Shown here piece after piece: positions 55,134 to 63,967 of a DNA stretch of 64,000 nucleotides (positions are counted from its first letter, which is position 1; every line of letters starts with the position of its first letter). This DNA comes from Hylemonella gracilis. Its GTDB lineage: Bacteria > Pseudomonadota > Gammaproteobacteria > Burkholderiales > Burkholderiaceae_C. The stretch spans positions 2,133,501 through 2,197,500 of the forward strand of contig NZ_CP031395.1 of the NCBI RefSeq assembly GCF_004328645.1, written 5' to 3'. Made by a program: the position numbers and the translations under genes. The notes under the pieces are model-generated. The model made no database searches, was not told the DNA's origin, and worked only from the letters and a program-made list of their open reading frames with translations.

Positions 55134-55913
55134 TCACTCGAACTCCGGCGTCTGCCGGTTCAGGAAAGCGGCGATGCCGATGCCCGCATTCGGGTGATGC
55201 AGGTTGCGAACGAAATGACCGCGCTCCTCGGCCAGATGCGTGTGCAAGGTGTTGTGCGTGCCTGATTCGAGCAACTCCTTGCCACTGGTGAGCACATTGG
55301 GCGCCTTGCCGTTCAGTTGTCTGGCCAGGGCGTGCGCCGTGTCCAGGGCATGTCCGGGTTCGCTGACGCGGTTGACCAGGCCCAGGGCGTGCAGGCGCGG
55401 TGCGCCGATGCGCTCACCGCCGAGCAGCAGCTCGCTGGCCAATTGCCGAGGCAGGCTGCGTGTGAGGTGCCAGCTGGCGCCGCCATCGGGCGATAGGCCG
55501 ACCTGGCCGTGGGACATCACGAAGACCGCGTCACTGGCCGCGACGATGAAGTCGCAGGACAGCGCGAGCGCGAACCCCGCGCCCGCGGCAGCGCCTTCCA
55601 CGGCGGCGATGACCGGCTTGGGAAAGGCGCGGATGGACTCGATCCAGCCGTGCAATTGATCGATGCTCTGCGCCTGTACCTCGGGAGGCTGCTGTCGATT
55701 GGCCTGCAGGCGGTTCAGATCGCCGCCCGCGCAGAACATGCCCTCGCCGCCGGTCAGGATGACACTGCGTACATCCGGGTTGGTTTCGGCCACGTTCAAA
55801 GCCTCGATGCCGGCGGCGTAAATGGCGGGGCCCAGCGCGTTGCGCCGGCCTGGGTTGGAGAGGGTCAGCACCATGGTCTGACCTTCGCTGCTGCTCTTGA
55901 GTTGTGCGCTCAT
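55134..55913 (-). CDS. Enoyl-CoA hydratase/isomerase family protein
   Basis: A 259-residue crotonase-fold enzyme. The oxyanion-hole segments are SNPGRRNALGPAIYAAGIEA near 20 and GEGMFCAGGDLNRL near 60; AVEGAAAGAGFALALSCDFI near 100 is the second. The usual hydratase glutamate position (in the SPDGGASWHLTRSLPRQLA region) holds an aspartate, as in several isomerases and CoA-thioesterase-like members, so the exact reaction is open. ATG 55913 is chosen; an upstream ATG at 55961 overlapping the dehydrogenase gene is possible. Follows the 3-hydroxyacyl-CoA dehydrogenase. Confidence 0.92.
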   Translation of the reverse strand: MSAQLKSSSEGQTMVLTLSNPGRRNALGPAIYAAGIEALNVAETNPDVRSVILTGGEGMFCAGGDLNRLQANRQQPPEVQAQSIDQLHGWIESIRAFPKPVIAAVEGAAAGAGFALALSCDFIVAASDAVFVMSHGQVGLSPDGGASWHLTRSLPRQLASELLLGGERIGAPRLHALGLVNRVSEPGHALDTAHALARQLNGKAPNVLTSGKELLESGTHNTLHTHLAEERGHFVRNLHHPNAGIGIAAFLNRQTPEFE

Positions 55914-55947
55914 TCCTGCTTGCTCCAGGGTTGCTTGTGACTCTTGT

Positions 55948-57489
55948 TCATTCTTCTTCATGCAGCAGGGACAGGCCGATGGCGCCTCGTCGACGCAGCC
56001 ATGGGCTCGGGCGGTAGCGCGGGTCGCCATAGACGGTCTGCAGATTGAACAGCACTTCCAACACGTTCGTGGGGCCGTAGCGGTTCCCCATGGCCAGGGG
56101 TCCGAGCGGATAACCCAATCCCAGCGTGACCGCCGTCTCCAGGTCGACGGGCGTGCAGATGCGTTGCTGACAGATGTCCGCCGCCACGTTGACGATGCCC
56201 GCGACCACGCGCTGTGTCACAAAACCGCCGCTGTCGCGGATCACGCTGACGGCCTTGCCGTCGCGCGCGAACAGGGCATGGGCGGCGTCGCGCATGTCAT
56301 GGCGGGTGACTGGGTTGGTGGCCAGCACTCGGCGTCGGGTGGCGGCGTCTTCGACCAACAGATCGATGCCGACGGTACGCGCCGGGTCCAGGCGTTCGAC
56401 CACGGCCACAGTCGTCACGTCATGGCCCAGCGGGGCGACGAGCGTCAGTGCCGCTGCCGAGGGCGACTGGCCGGTCTCGATGCGCGCACCCAGGTCTTTC
56501 AGCAACTGGTACAGCTCGACACGGCGCGCGGCGCGCGGGGACACCCAGACCGGGGGCAATTCCGCCACTTGAGGCACGGGCGGTTCGGGAGGCAGCTCGG
56601 CCTGGCCTTCCACGTAGCGGTAGAAGCCCTCGCCGGTCTTGCGACCCAGCAGACCACCCGCGAGGCGCTGGGCCGTGATGACGCTGGGTCGGTAGCGTGC
56701 TTCCTCGTAATACTGGTGGTAGATGGATTCCATCACCGGGTGAGACACGTCCAGCGCGGTCAGATCCATCAGCTCGAAGGGTCCGAGCTTGAAGCCCACC
56801 TGATCGCGCAGGATGCGATCGATGGTCGCGTAGTCGGCCACGCCTTCGCTGGAGATGCGCAAGGCCTCGGTGCCGTAGGCGCGGCCGGCGTGATTGACGA
56901 TGAAGCCTGGTGTGTCCTGTGCCAGCACGGCTTGGTGCCCCATCTGTCGAGCGTAGACGGAGAGCTGTTTGCAGGCGGTCGCATCGGTCTTCAGGCCCGG
57001 GATGACCTCGACCACCTTCATCAGGGGCACGGGGTTGAAGAAGTGGTAACCCGCCAGTCGCTGTGGGCGTCGCAGCGCGGCCGCGATTGCCGTGACCGAC
57101 AGGGACGAGGTGTTGGTGGCCAGCACCGCCTCTGGATTGACGATGGTTTCGAGCTCGGCGAAGAGTCTTTGCTTGACCTCGATGTTTTCGACAATGGCTT
57201 CGATGACGAGATCGCAGTTCGCCAGTTCGCTCAGACGGGAGGCGCCGCGCAAGCGGGCCTTGCTCGCGGTGACGGCCTCCGCCGTCATGCGGCCCTTGGT
57301 GGCCAGCTTGTCCCACTGTTCGCTGATGGATTGCAGAGCGGCCTCGATGGCTGCGGCGTTTGTGTCGTACAGAGTGACGGTACTGCCCGCCTGGGCAGCG
57401 ATCTGCGCGATGCCCCGGCCCATGGCGCCGGCTCCGATCAGGGCGACGCGGGAGAAGATGGGCGAGGATTCCGGTGACGATGGACTCAT
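55948..57489 (-). CDS. 3-hydroxyacyl-CoA dehydrogenase (PaaH-like)
   Basis: The 513-residue enzyme oxidises 3-hydroxyacyl-CoA with NAD. The cofactor fold is VALIGAGAMGRGIAQIAAQA near residue 15. The catalytic region is LAGYHFFNPVPLMKVVEVIP near 145, with Asn and His present, followed by DTPGFIVNHAGRAYGTEALR near 195. A second, duplicated C-terminal domain (about 320-500) ends with LGLGYPLGPLAMGNRYGP. This two-domain form is like PaaH/PaaC of phenylacetate degradation and related beta-oxidation enzymes. Start MSPSSPESSPIF is chosen. Confidence 0.94.
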   Translation of the reverse strand: MSPSSPESSPIFSRVALIGAGAMGRGIAQIAAQAGSTVTLYDTNAAAIEAALQSISEQWDKLATKGRMTAEAVTASKARLRGASRLSELANCDLVIEAIVENIEVKQRLFAELETIVNPEAVLATNTSSLSVTAIAAALRRPQRLAGYHFFNPVPLMKVVEVIPGLKTDATACKQLSVYARQMGHQAVLAQDTPGFIVNHAGRAYGTEALRISSEGVADYATIDRILRDQVGFKLGPFELMDLTALDVSHPVMESIYHQYYEEARYRPSVITAQRLAGGLLGRKTGEGFYRYVEGQAELPPEPPVPQVAELPPVWVSPRAARRVELYQLLKDLGARIETGQSPSAAALTLVAPLGHDVTTVAVVERLDPARTVGIDLLVEDAATRRRVLATNPVTRHDMRDAAHALFARDGKAVSVIRDSGGFVTQRVVAGIVNVAADICQQRICTPVDLETAVTLGLGYPLGPLAMGNRYGPTNVLEVLFNLQTVYGDPRYRPSPWLRRRGAIGLSLLHEEE

Positions 57490-57569
57490 GGTCGGGGAGA
57501 TTATCGGGGGACGACTCGGCCTCCTGGGCCGGTTCAATGCGTGGCTTGGTGGACGGTCCGGCGCGGGCT

Positions 57570-58595
57570 TCAGCGCGCCAGGGCCTCGGGATTCACGATA
57601 TTGCTGGGCCGGCCCTGGACGAAGTTGAGCAAGTTGTCGAAGGCCGTGCCGAAGTACAGCTCGTAGTTGTCCCTCTCGACGTAGCCGATGTGCGGCGTGC
57701 AGATGCAGTTGCCCAGACCAAGCAGGGGATGGTCGGGCGCGATCGGTTCGGACTCGAACACGTCGATGGCCGCCAGGCCGGGCCGGCCTTGGCGCAGTGC
57801 GTGCAGCAGCGCATCGGGGGCGATCAGCTCCGCGCGCGAGGTGTTGACCAGCAGGGCCGTGGGCTGCATGCGGGCTAGATCCTGCGCGGTCACGATGCCG
57901 CGTGTGGCCTCGTTCAGGCGTAGGTGCAGGCTCAGCACGTCGCTGGCCGAGAAAAAATCCTCACGGCTGGCCGCAGCTTCGAAACCGTCCTGCTTGGCTT
58001 TCTGTCGCGAGCCTTCGCTGCCCCAGACCAGCACCCGCATGCCGAAGGCCCGGCCGTAAGCCGCCACCATCTGCCCGATCTTGCCGTAGCCCCAAAGCCC
58101 CAGCGTCCTGCCGTGCAGGGCGACACCCAGGCCGAAGGCAGGTGGCCAGCCGGTGCCGTCGCCAGTGCTTCCTCCGGCCTTGTCGAAACCGGTCCTTTGC
58201 CAGATGCCTTGCTTGAGGTTGCCGATGTAATGCGGCAGGCGTCGGGTCGCCGCCATCACCAATGCCCAGGTCAGTTCTGCGGGCGCAATGGGGCTGCCCG
58301 CACCATCGGCCACGGCGACGCCCCGTTCCGTGCATGCGGCCAGATCGATGTGTGTGCCCATGCGGCCGGTCTGGCTGATGAACCTTAGCTTCGGAAGTTT
58401 GTCCAGCAGGGCACGGGTGATGGGTGTGCGCTCGCGGATGAGCACCAGTGCTTCGGCGTCATGCAAGCGGATGGCGAGTTGCCCCAGGCCTTTGACGGTG
58501 TTGGTGTAGGCCTTCCAGGGGAGCCCGGCCAGTTTGACGGTGCATTGCAGGTGGCGGACGACATCCTGGTGGTCGTCCAATATCACGGTGTTCAT
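57570..58595 (-). CDS. D-2-hydroxyacid dehydrogenase family protein
   Basis: A 341-residue NAD(P)-dependent dehydrogenase with a flavodoxin-like substrate domain and a Rossmann domain: GRTLGLWGYGKIGQMVAAYG near 165, LVNTSRAELIAPDALLHAL near 250 with the substrate arginine, DVFESEPI near 280 with the glutamate, and CTPHIGYVERDNYELYF near 300 with the catalytic histidine. All three catalytic residues are therefore visible. It is a member of the phosphoglycerate/hydroxypyruvate-reductase-like group. It lies alone; substrate not inferable. Confidence 0.92.
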   Translation of the reverse strand: MNTVILDDHQDVVRHLQCTVKLAGLPWKAYTNTVKGLGQLAIRLHDAEALVLIRERTPITRALLDKLPKLRFISQTGRMGTHIDLAACTERGVAVADGAGSPIAPAELTWALVMAATRRLPHYIGNLKQGIWQRTGFDKAGGSTGDGTGWPPAFGLGVALHGRTLGLWGYGKIGQMVAAYGRAFGMRVLVWGSEGSRQKAKQDGFEAAASREDFFSASDVLSLHLRLNEATRGIVTAQDLARMQPTALLVNTSRAELIAPDALLHALRQGRPGLAAIDVFESEPIAPDHPLLGLGNCICTPHIGYVERDNYELYFGTAFDNLLNFVQGRPSNIVNPEALAR

Positions 58596-58708
58596 GCACC
58601 TTATTGTGCATGGGTGCTCTTGCCTCGACCGTCGTGCGCGGGACTGTCGGGGTCGAGGCTTGCTGTCAGAGGCCTGGGAACGGTATTGACACGGGGCGCC
58701 GGCAAGGT

Positions 58709-58942
58709 TCAGCGATAGGCCGCGACCCCGGCCGTCATGCGTTCCAGCTCGGCGCAGACTTCGGCCATGCGGCCGGAAATGACCATGCGTTGTGCCGTGC
58801 TGGAAAGGTCGTTTGCCGGCACGCTGGATCGGGCGCGTACCACGCGCACAGCGGGACGAGCAGGCACATTCAGAGGCACCCGCAGCGCCGACGCGCTGCT
58901 GAGCGAGAAGAACCGGGGGGCGGGCAGAGTCATCGCGGACAT
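58709..58942 (-). CDS. Small protein of unknown function co-transcribed with lexA
   Basis: A 77-residue protein (MSAMTLPAPRFFSLSSASAL, ending RMAEVCAELERMTAGVAAYR) starting 10 bases after the lexA stop, with a good ribosome-binding site (GAGGAAA, about six bases before ATG). It is probably on the lexA transcript and so SOS-induced. No domain is recognisable. The N-terminal half is basic and Pro/Ala-rich; the C-terminal 25 residues form a likely amphipathic helix. The position recalls the sulA or imuA genes behind lexA in gammaproteobacteria, but no sequence similarity is evident. Confidence 0.7.
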   Translation of the reverse strand: MSAMTLPAPRFFSLSSASALRVPLNVPARPAVRVVRARSSVPANDLSSTAQRMVISGRMAEVCAELERMTAGVAAYR

Positions 58943-58952
58943 GGCGGTTTCC

Positions 58953-59645
58953 TCACATCAGCATGGTGTTACGGATCAGGCCCACGGCCAGACCTTCAAT
59001 TTCAAAAGCATCGCCGGGCTCGACCACGATGGGCTGGTAGTCCGGGTTCTCGGGCAGCAGCTCCACCACGTCCTTGTTGCGGCGGTAGCGCTTGACGGTG
59101 ACCTCCTCGCCCAAACGAGCCACCACGATCTGGCCGTTCTTGGCTTCCTTGACGGCCTGAACGGCCAGCAGGTCGCCGTCCATGATGCCCGCGTCGCGCA
59201 TGGACATGCCGCGCACCTTGAGCAGGTAGTCCGGCTTGCGCTGGAACAGGGAGCTTTCGACGTAGTAGGTCTGATCAACGTGTTCCTGAGCGAGGATGGG
59301 CGAGCCGGCAGCCACACGACCCACCAGGGGCAGGGCCAGTTGCGCCACGCCCGTGGCCACTTTTTCACCGATACTGGACAAGGACGAAGACAAGGTGGCG
59401 CGCAGTGCCTTGCCCTTGAGCCGGATGCCGCGCGAGGTGCCGCTGACCAGTTCGATCACACCTTTGCGTGCCAGGGCCTGCAAGTGCTCTTCCGCCGCGT
59501 TGGCGGACTTGAAGCCCAGCTCGTTGGCGATTTCGGCGCGGGTGGGCGGAGCGCCTGTGTTGGCGATGGCGCTCTGGATGAGGTCCAGAATCTGCTGCTG
59601 GCGGGCCGTGAGCTTGGCGGGAGGGGTGTCGTTCGGCAAGTCCAT
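58953..59645 (-). CDS. lexA: LexA repressor of the SOS response
   Basis: The 230-residue repressor has a winged helix at about 10-75 ([40 protein letters not shown]) and an S24 autoprotease domain. The cleavage bond is A113-G114 in [11 protein letters not shown], the nucleophile S148 in [11 protein letters not shown] and the general base K185 in GEEVTVKRY. RecA filament contact would cause self-cleavage and induction of the regulon. LexA boxes upstream of its own gene indicate autoregulation. Confidence 0.98.
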   Translation of the reverse strand: MDLPNDTPPAKLTARQQQILDLIQSAIANTGAPPTRAEIANELGFKSANAAEEHLQALARKGVIELVSGTSRGIRLKGKALRATLSSSLSSIGEKVATGVAQLALPLVGRVAAGSPILAQEHVDQTYYVESSLFQRKPDYLLKVRGMSMRDAGIMDGDLLAVQAVKEAKNGQIVVARLGEEVTVKRYRRNKDVVELLPENPDYQPIVVEPGDAFEIEGLAVGLIRNTMLM

Positions 59646-59671
59646 GGTGTGGCTCCTGTATTGCTATCCAA

Positions 59672-59687
59672 CTGTCTTCATATCCAG
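59672..59687. promoter_or_regulatory. Degenerate second LexA box
   Basis: CTGT, eight bases, CCAG (59672-59687) deviates from the LexA consensus CTGT-N8-ACAG at one base in the second half-site. It lies between the full box and the lexA gene, so would strengthen autorepression. A weaker CTGT half-site also occurs at 59656. Confidence 0.45.
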
Positions 59688-59690
59688 TAA

Positions 59691-59706
59691 CTGTATTTTT
59701 CAACAG
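59691..59706. promoter_or_regulatory. LexA box in the lexA/asparaginase divergent region
   Basis: CTGT at 59691-59694, eight AT-rich bases and ACAG at 59703-59706 match the LexA consensus exactly. It lies 46 bases from the lexA ATG and only 11 bases before the asparaginase ATG, so may repress both genes. Confidence 0.85.
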
Positions 59707-59717
59707 TTTTTCAGAGA

Positions 59718-60800
59718 ATGCAAGCAAAAACTTCCGACAAGGCGCAAAAAATCGTGGTTCTCGGCACCGGAGGCACGATTGCCGGGCTTTCCACGCCGGA
59801 AAAGGGCGCCGGGGCTTATGTGGCGGGGCAGAAGCCGATCGAGGACTTGTTGACGGGTCTGGCCATTGCGCCCGCGCTGAAGGGACTCACGATCCAGAGC
59901 GAGCAGGTGGCCCAGATCGACAGCAAGGACATGGACCTGCCGGTCTGGCAGGCGTTGCTGCGGCGTTGTCGGCATTGGCTGGCGCAGGCCGATGTACGCG
60001 GTGTGCTGATCACCCACGGTACCGATACGCTGGAAGAAACCGCCTGGCTCCTGCAGGCGCTGCTGGGGCCGTTGCTGCGCGAGCTCGGCAAGCCGCTGGT
60101 GCTCACCTGTGCCATGCGACCCGCCGATGCGCCGGACGCAGACGGGCCGGGCAATCTGCGCGACGCCCTGCAGGTGCTGGTCGACCCGCAGGCGCGGGGT
60201 GTGCTGGCCGTGTGCGCCCGTCGTGTCATGCGGGCACATGCGGTGCAGAAGGTGCATGCGACCCGACTCGACGCCTTTCGTTCGAGTGGGCGGCCCGATG
60301 CAGGGCAACTTGTGGACGATCCGGCGGGCGCGGGTGGGCTGGCCGTGCGATGGTCGCCGGTGACGGACGCACAAGGTGGGGCTCAGCACGCGCACGATGT
60401 GGTTTGGCCTTTGGAGGCACCTGCGGGCGCCCTGGAGTCGGCGCTGACCGTCTCGGCATGGCCACGCGTCGAGCTTCTGTTCAGCCACGCCGCTGCCAGC
60501 GGCGCCATGGTGCACATGATGTGTGATGCCGACCTGTCCCGGCAGTTGGCTCTCCCGCCCCTGCGTGGCCTGGTGGTCGCGGCCACGGGCAATGGCACCG
60601 TGCACCGGGAACTGGAGGTCGCGTTGGAGCGCGCGCAGGCACGCGGCGTGCGGATCTTGCTAGCCACCCGCTGCACCGAAGGTGGGTTGAAAGCTGGCAT
60701 GCGGGCGAGTGCGGATGAGGGCGCGGGTTTCGCGGCCACCGACCTGAGCCCGGTCAAGGCACGCCTGTCTCTGATGCTTGACCTCCTCGATGGGCACTGA
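59718..60800 (+). CDS. L-asparaginase family protein
   Basis: The 360-residue amidohydrolase carries both catalytic-threonine segments of the L-asparaginase family: VVLGTGGTIAGLSTPEKGAG near residue 13 and LITHGTDTLEETAWLL near 97, with the lysine-region segment LVLTCAMRPADAPDADGPGN near 125. Those features indicate hydrolysis of asparagine to aspartate and ammonia. No signal peptide is seen, so cytoplasmic. The start MQAKTSDKAQKIVVLGTGGT lies 11 bases after the LexA box. The lysine normally before D in the catalytic motif appears shifted (MRPADA), as in several betaproteobacterial members. Confidence 0.9.
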   Translation: MQAKTSDKAQKIVVLGTGGTIAGLSTPEKGAGAYVAGQKPIEDLLTGLAIAPALKGLTIQSEQVAQIDSKDMDLPVWQALLRRCRHWLAQADVRGVLITHGTDTLEETAWLLQALLGPLLRELGKPLVLTCAMRPADAPDADGPGNLRDALQVLVDPQARGVLAVCARRVMRAHAVQKVHATRLDAFRSSGRPDAGQLVDDPAGAGGLAVRWSPVTDAQGGAQHAHDVVWPLEAPAGALESALTVSAWPRVELLFSHAAASGAMVHMMCDADLSRQLALPPLRGLVVAATGNGTVHRELEVALERAQARGVRILLATRCTEGGLKAGMRASADEGAGFAATDLSPVKARLSLMLDLLDGH

Positions 60801-61221
60801 CTTCATCGCCGGCATTGTGTCCAGCGCCTGGGCCTATCCCGTGTTGGAAGTGCTGCATCTGGCCGGCGTCGCCCTCTTGTTGGGCAATCTGCTGCTGCTT
60901 GAACTGCGGGTGTTCGGATGGGGCGCGACCTTGCCCGTGCGTGATCTCGCTCGCCTTGCACTGACGCTGGCCGTGGTGGGATTCGGGCTGGCAGCCGTAT
61001 CGGGCTTGCTGATGTTTGCCGCCCAAGCCGCCGAGCTGATCGCCAACCGCGCATTCACCTGCAAGATGTTGCTGTTATTGGCGGCGGCGTGTAATGCGGG
61101 CTGGTTCCATGGCCGGGCTTCCCTGGACAAATTAGACGCGCTCGCGCGGGTACAGATGGCCTTGTCCACCCTGATTTGGCTGGCCGTGCTGGGCTGCGGC
61201 CGCTGGATCGCCTACCTGTGA
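60790..61221 (+). CDS. Small integral membrane protein of unknown function
   Basis: A 143-residue protein starting MGTDFIAGIVSSAWAYPVLE with four hydrophobic helices at about 15-38, 50-75, 85-105 and 120-140. The helix-1 sequence EVLHLAGVALLLGNLLLLEL contains a His typical of the DUF2214/DUF6644-like membrane families, but I cannot place it firmly. It overlaps the asparaginase stop by 11 bases, so is probably in that transcript, with the DUF6152 protein following 40 bases later. Confidence 0.75.
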   Translation: MGTDFIAGIVSSAWAYPVLEVLHLAGVALLLGNLLLLELRVFGWGATLPVRDLARLALTLAVVGFGLAAVSGLLMFAAQAAELIANRAFTCKMLLLLAAACNAGWFHGRASLDKLDALARVQMALSTLIWLAVLGCGRWIAYL

Positions 61222-61261
61222 TTCCCGGCATTTTGACCATCTGTCTGGAGGAGGATGTCCC

Positions 61262-61726
61262 ATGCAACGCCGTCACTTTGTCCTCGCCGCACTGACCCTG
61301 CCCGGGGCCGCGCGGGCCCACCATGGCTGGAGCAGTTTTGACCAGCAACGCCCCATCTGGCTGCAAGGCCTCGTGGTCAGCGTGCGCTGGCAGAACCCCC
61401 ATGCGGAATTCGTGCTGGAGCGGCCCGTGACCCCCAACCTGCCGGTCGATCTGCGACAGCGCCGGCTACCCGCTCAAAGCGCGCCGGTGGATGGCGCCGC
61501 CTTGCTGGTGCAGGCCCAGTTGCCGCGTCGCCAGGATCGGCGCTGGGAGGTCGAACTGGCCCCGCTGTCGCGCATGAACGCCTGGGGCGTCACGCCGCTC
61601 AAGGTCGGCGACGAGGTCGGGGTGCTGGGCTTCACTTTCGTCGAGGAAAAGGGCGAAGCACTCTTGCGGGCGGAATACCTGTTCGTCGGCCAGCAGGCCT
61701 ACGGTTTGCGCTCCAGCCCAATGTAA
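61262..61726 (+). CDS. Exported DUF6152-family protein
   Basis: The 154-residue protein has a short export signal with twin arginines (MQRRHFVLAALTLPGAARA) and then the family motif HHGWSSFDQQRPIWLQGLVV. The pair of histidines directly after the predicted cleavage site could form an N-terminal metal site, as in copper-handling periplasmic proteins. A beta-rich body follows with NPHAEFVLERPV. Function unproven. It is near the membrane protein upstream and probably co-transcribed. Confidence 0.8.
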   Translation: MQRRHFVLAALTLPGAARAHHGWSSFDQQRPIWLQGLVVSVRWQNPHAEFVLERPVTPNLPVDLRQRRLPAQSAPVDGAALLVQAQLPRRQDRRWEVELAPLSRMNAWGVTPLKVGDEVGVLGFTFVEEKGEALLRAEYLFVGQQAYGLRSSPM

Positions 61727-61769
61727 GCGGCAGGCCAGGGAAAAAGCCCCGGGTCCGTCAGCGTGCACC

Positions 61770-61797
61770 TTGCCCAAAATTCAAAATACTGTATAAA
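61770..61797 (+). promoter_or_regulatory. Promoter for the H-NS-like gene
   Basis: TTGCCC at 61770-61775 and TATAAA at 61792-61797 are separated by 16 bases, in an AT-rich stretch unlike the flanking DNA. The spacing and position (84 bases before the ATG) suit a sigma-70 promoter with a leader of about 75 bases. Confidence 0.55.
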
Positions 61798-61881
61798 ATA
61801 CCATTTACTGATTAAAAAATCAGTCCATGGATCTGGACGCAATCCTTTCGCATCCAGCCGGTAACCCTAGGAACGAAAACC

Positions 61882-62196
61882 ATGAGCCCTGAAATCAACA
61901 ACCTGAGTCTGGAGCAACTGGAGGCACAGAAGGCCAGCTACGAGAAGCGCATTGCCGAACTGCGCCAGCAGGAGCGTGATGGTGCCCTGCAGACCGTGCG
62001 CGAACTGGTGGCCAAGCACAAGTTCACGGCGAAAGAGATCGCCCAGCCCACGGTCAGTGCCCCGTCCGCCGATGCCGTCGAGGCAAAGTACAGAAACCCT
62101 GAAACCGGCGAGACCTGGTCAGGCCGTGGCCGTGCGCCGGCGTGGGTGGAAGGCGCTGCGAACAAGGCACAGTTCCAGACGGCTGTGTCGTCCTGA
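61882..62196 (+). CDS. H-NS family nucleoid protein (Burkholderiales short type)
   Basis: The 104-residue protein has an N-terminal coiled-coil oligomerisation segment (LSLEQLEAQKASYEKRIAEL, residues 8-27) and a C-terminal DNA-binding domain ending YRNPETGETWSGRGRAPAWV, the usual AT-hook-like core that enters the minor groove. The product would silence AT-rich DNA. The gene lies in its own AT-rich promoter island and is convergent with adk. Confidence 0.95.
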   Translation: MSPEINNLSLEQLEAQKASYEKRIAELRQQERDGALQTVRELVAKHKFTAKEIAQPTVSAPSADAVEAKYRNPETGETWSGRGRAPAWVEGAANKAQFQTAVSS

Positions 62197-62295
62197 TCCG
62201 CAGTTGCGAAGGCCGGGGTACCCGGTGCATCGGGTCAACACAGGCGAACTGCCCTGCTCGCAGGATCGGTGAGCGGGCCCCTGGCGCCAAAGACG

Positions 62296-62335
62296 AAAGG
62301 CCTGCATGGGTGCACCATGCAGGCCTTTGCGTTTT
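62296..62335. terminator. Bidirectional terminator between the H-NS-like gene and adk
   Basis: AAAGGCCTGCATGG (62296-62309) and CCATGCAGGCCTTT (62315-62328) form a perfect 14-base-pair stem with a five-base loop, followed by GCGTTTT on the plus strand and by a short T-containing run on the minus strand. It lies in the convergent gap and can serve both genes. Confidence 0.85.
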
Positions 62336-62350
62336 ATCGGGTCGCCGGGA

Positions 62351-63148
<798 letters not shown>

Positions 63149-63928
63149 TCAGTGCGCAAACAGCTTGCGCACCCGTTCCAGATCCTCCGGTGTATCGACA
63201 CCAGGGCCGGGCGCATCCTGCGTGATGTGCACCGCAATACGGTGGCCGTGCCACAGTGCACGCAACTGTTCCAGCGCCTCGCTGTTTTCGATGGGCGCCG
63301 CCGACAACTTCGGAAACTGGCGCAGGAAACCCACGCGGTAAGCGTAAATGCCGATGTGGCGCAGCGGCGTGGCGAATTTCTCGCCCGGCGGTGGCAATTC
63401 ACGCAAGCCTTGTGCAAAGCCATCGCGCCACCAGGCGATGGGTGCACGGCTGAAATAGAGCGCCAGGTCGCGGGCGTCGAGCACCACCTTGACCACGTTG
63501 GGATTGCCGAATTCCGCAACGTCGTGAATCGGGTGGGCCGCGGTGCTCATGCTGGCCTCGGGTCGCTGGGCCAGTAGCTCGGCCACCGCCCGGACCAGGG
63601 CGGGATCGATGAGCGGCTCATCACCCTGCACATTGACGACGGTGGCCTCGTCTGGCAGGCCCAGCAGTTCGCAGGCCTCGGCCAAGCGGTCGCTGCCGCT
63701 GGGATGATCGGCACGTGTGAGGATGCTTTGCACGCCGTGCTGCTCGCAGGCATGCTGGATGCTGGTGTGATCCGTGGCGACGACGACGCGTACATCGCCT
63801 GGCAGGCCACCGCGCACCCGCTGTGCCACGCGCACGATCATGGGCAGGCCAGCAATGTCGGCCAGGGGTTTGTTGGGCAAACGGGACGAGGCAAGCCGCG
63901 CCGGAATGAGGACGGTGGTGTCAGACAT
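63149..63928 (-). CDS. kdsB: 3-deoxy-manno-octulosonate cytidylyltransferase
   Basis: A 259-residue enzyme that activates Kdo as CMP-Kdo for lipopolysaccharide synthesis. Motifs are [20 protein letters not shown] at the N-terminus (nucleotide-binding), [10 protein letters not shown] near 48, [20 protein letters not shown] near 70 and [18 protein letters not shown] near 97. It precedes adk by 141 bases in the Comamonadaceae order lpxK-trm112-kdsB-adk. Confidence 0.97.
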   Translation of the reverse strand: MSDTTVLIPARLASSRLPNKPLADIAGLPMIVRVAQRVRGGLPGDVRVVVATDHTSIQHACEQHGVQSILTRADHPSGSDRLAEACELLGLPDEATVVNVQGDEPLIDPALVRAVAELLAQRPEASMSTAAHPIHDVAEFGNPNVVKVVLDARDLALYFSRAPIAWWRDGFAQGLRELPPPGEKFATPLRHIGIYAYRVGFLRQFPKLSAAPIENSEALEQLRALWHGHRIAVHITQDAPGPGVDTPEDLERVRKLFAH

Positions 63929-63967
63929 CGGAACAAAATCTAGAGAGGGACTGCATGGCCCAGGGGC

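Noticed and set aside
61789-61804. Possible LexA box near the H-NS-like gene (CTGT, eight bases, CCAT)
   Set aside because: Only the first half-site fits; the second half differs at two of four bases and the AT-rich centre is explained by the -10 element of the promoter.
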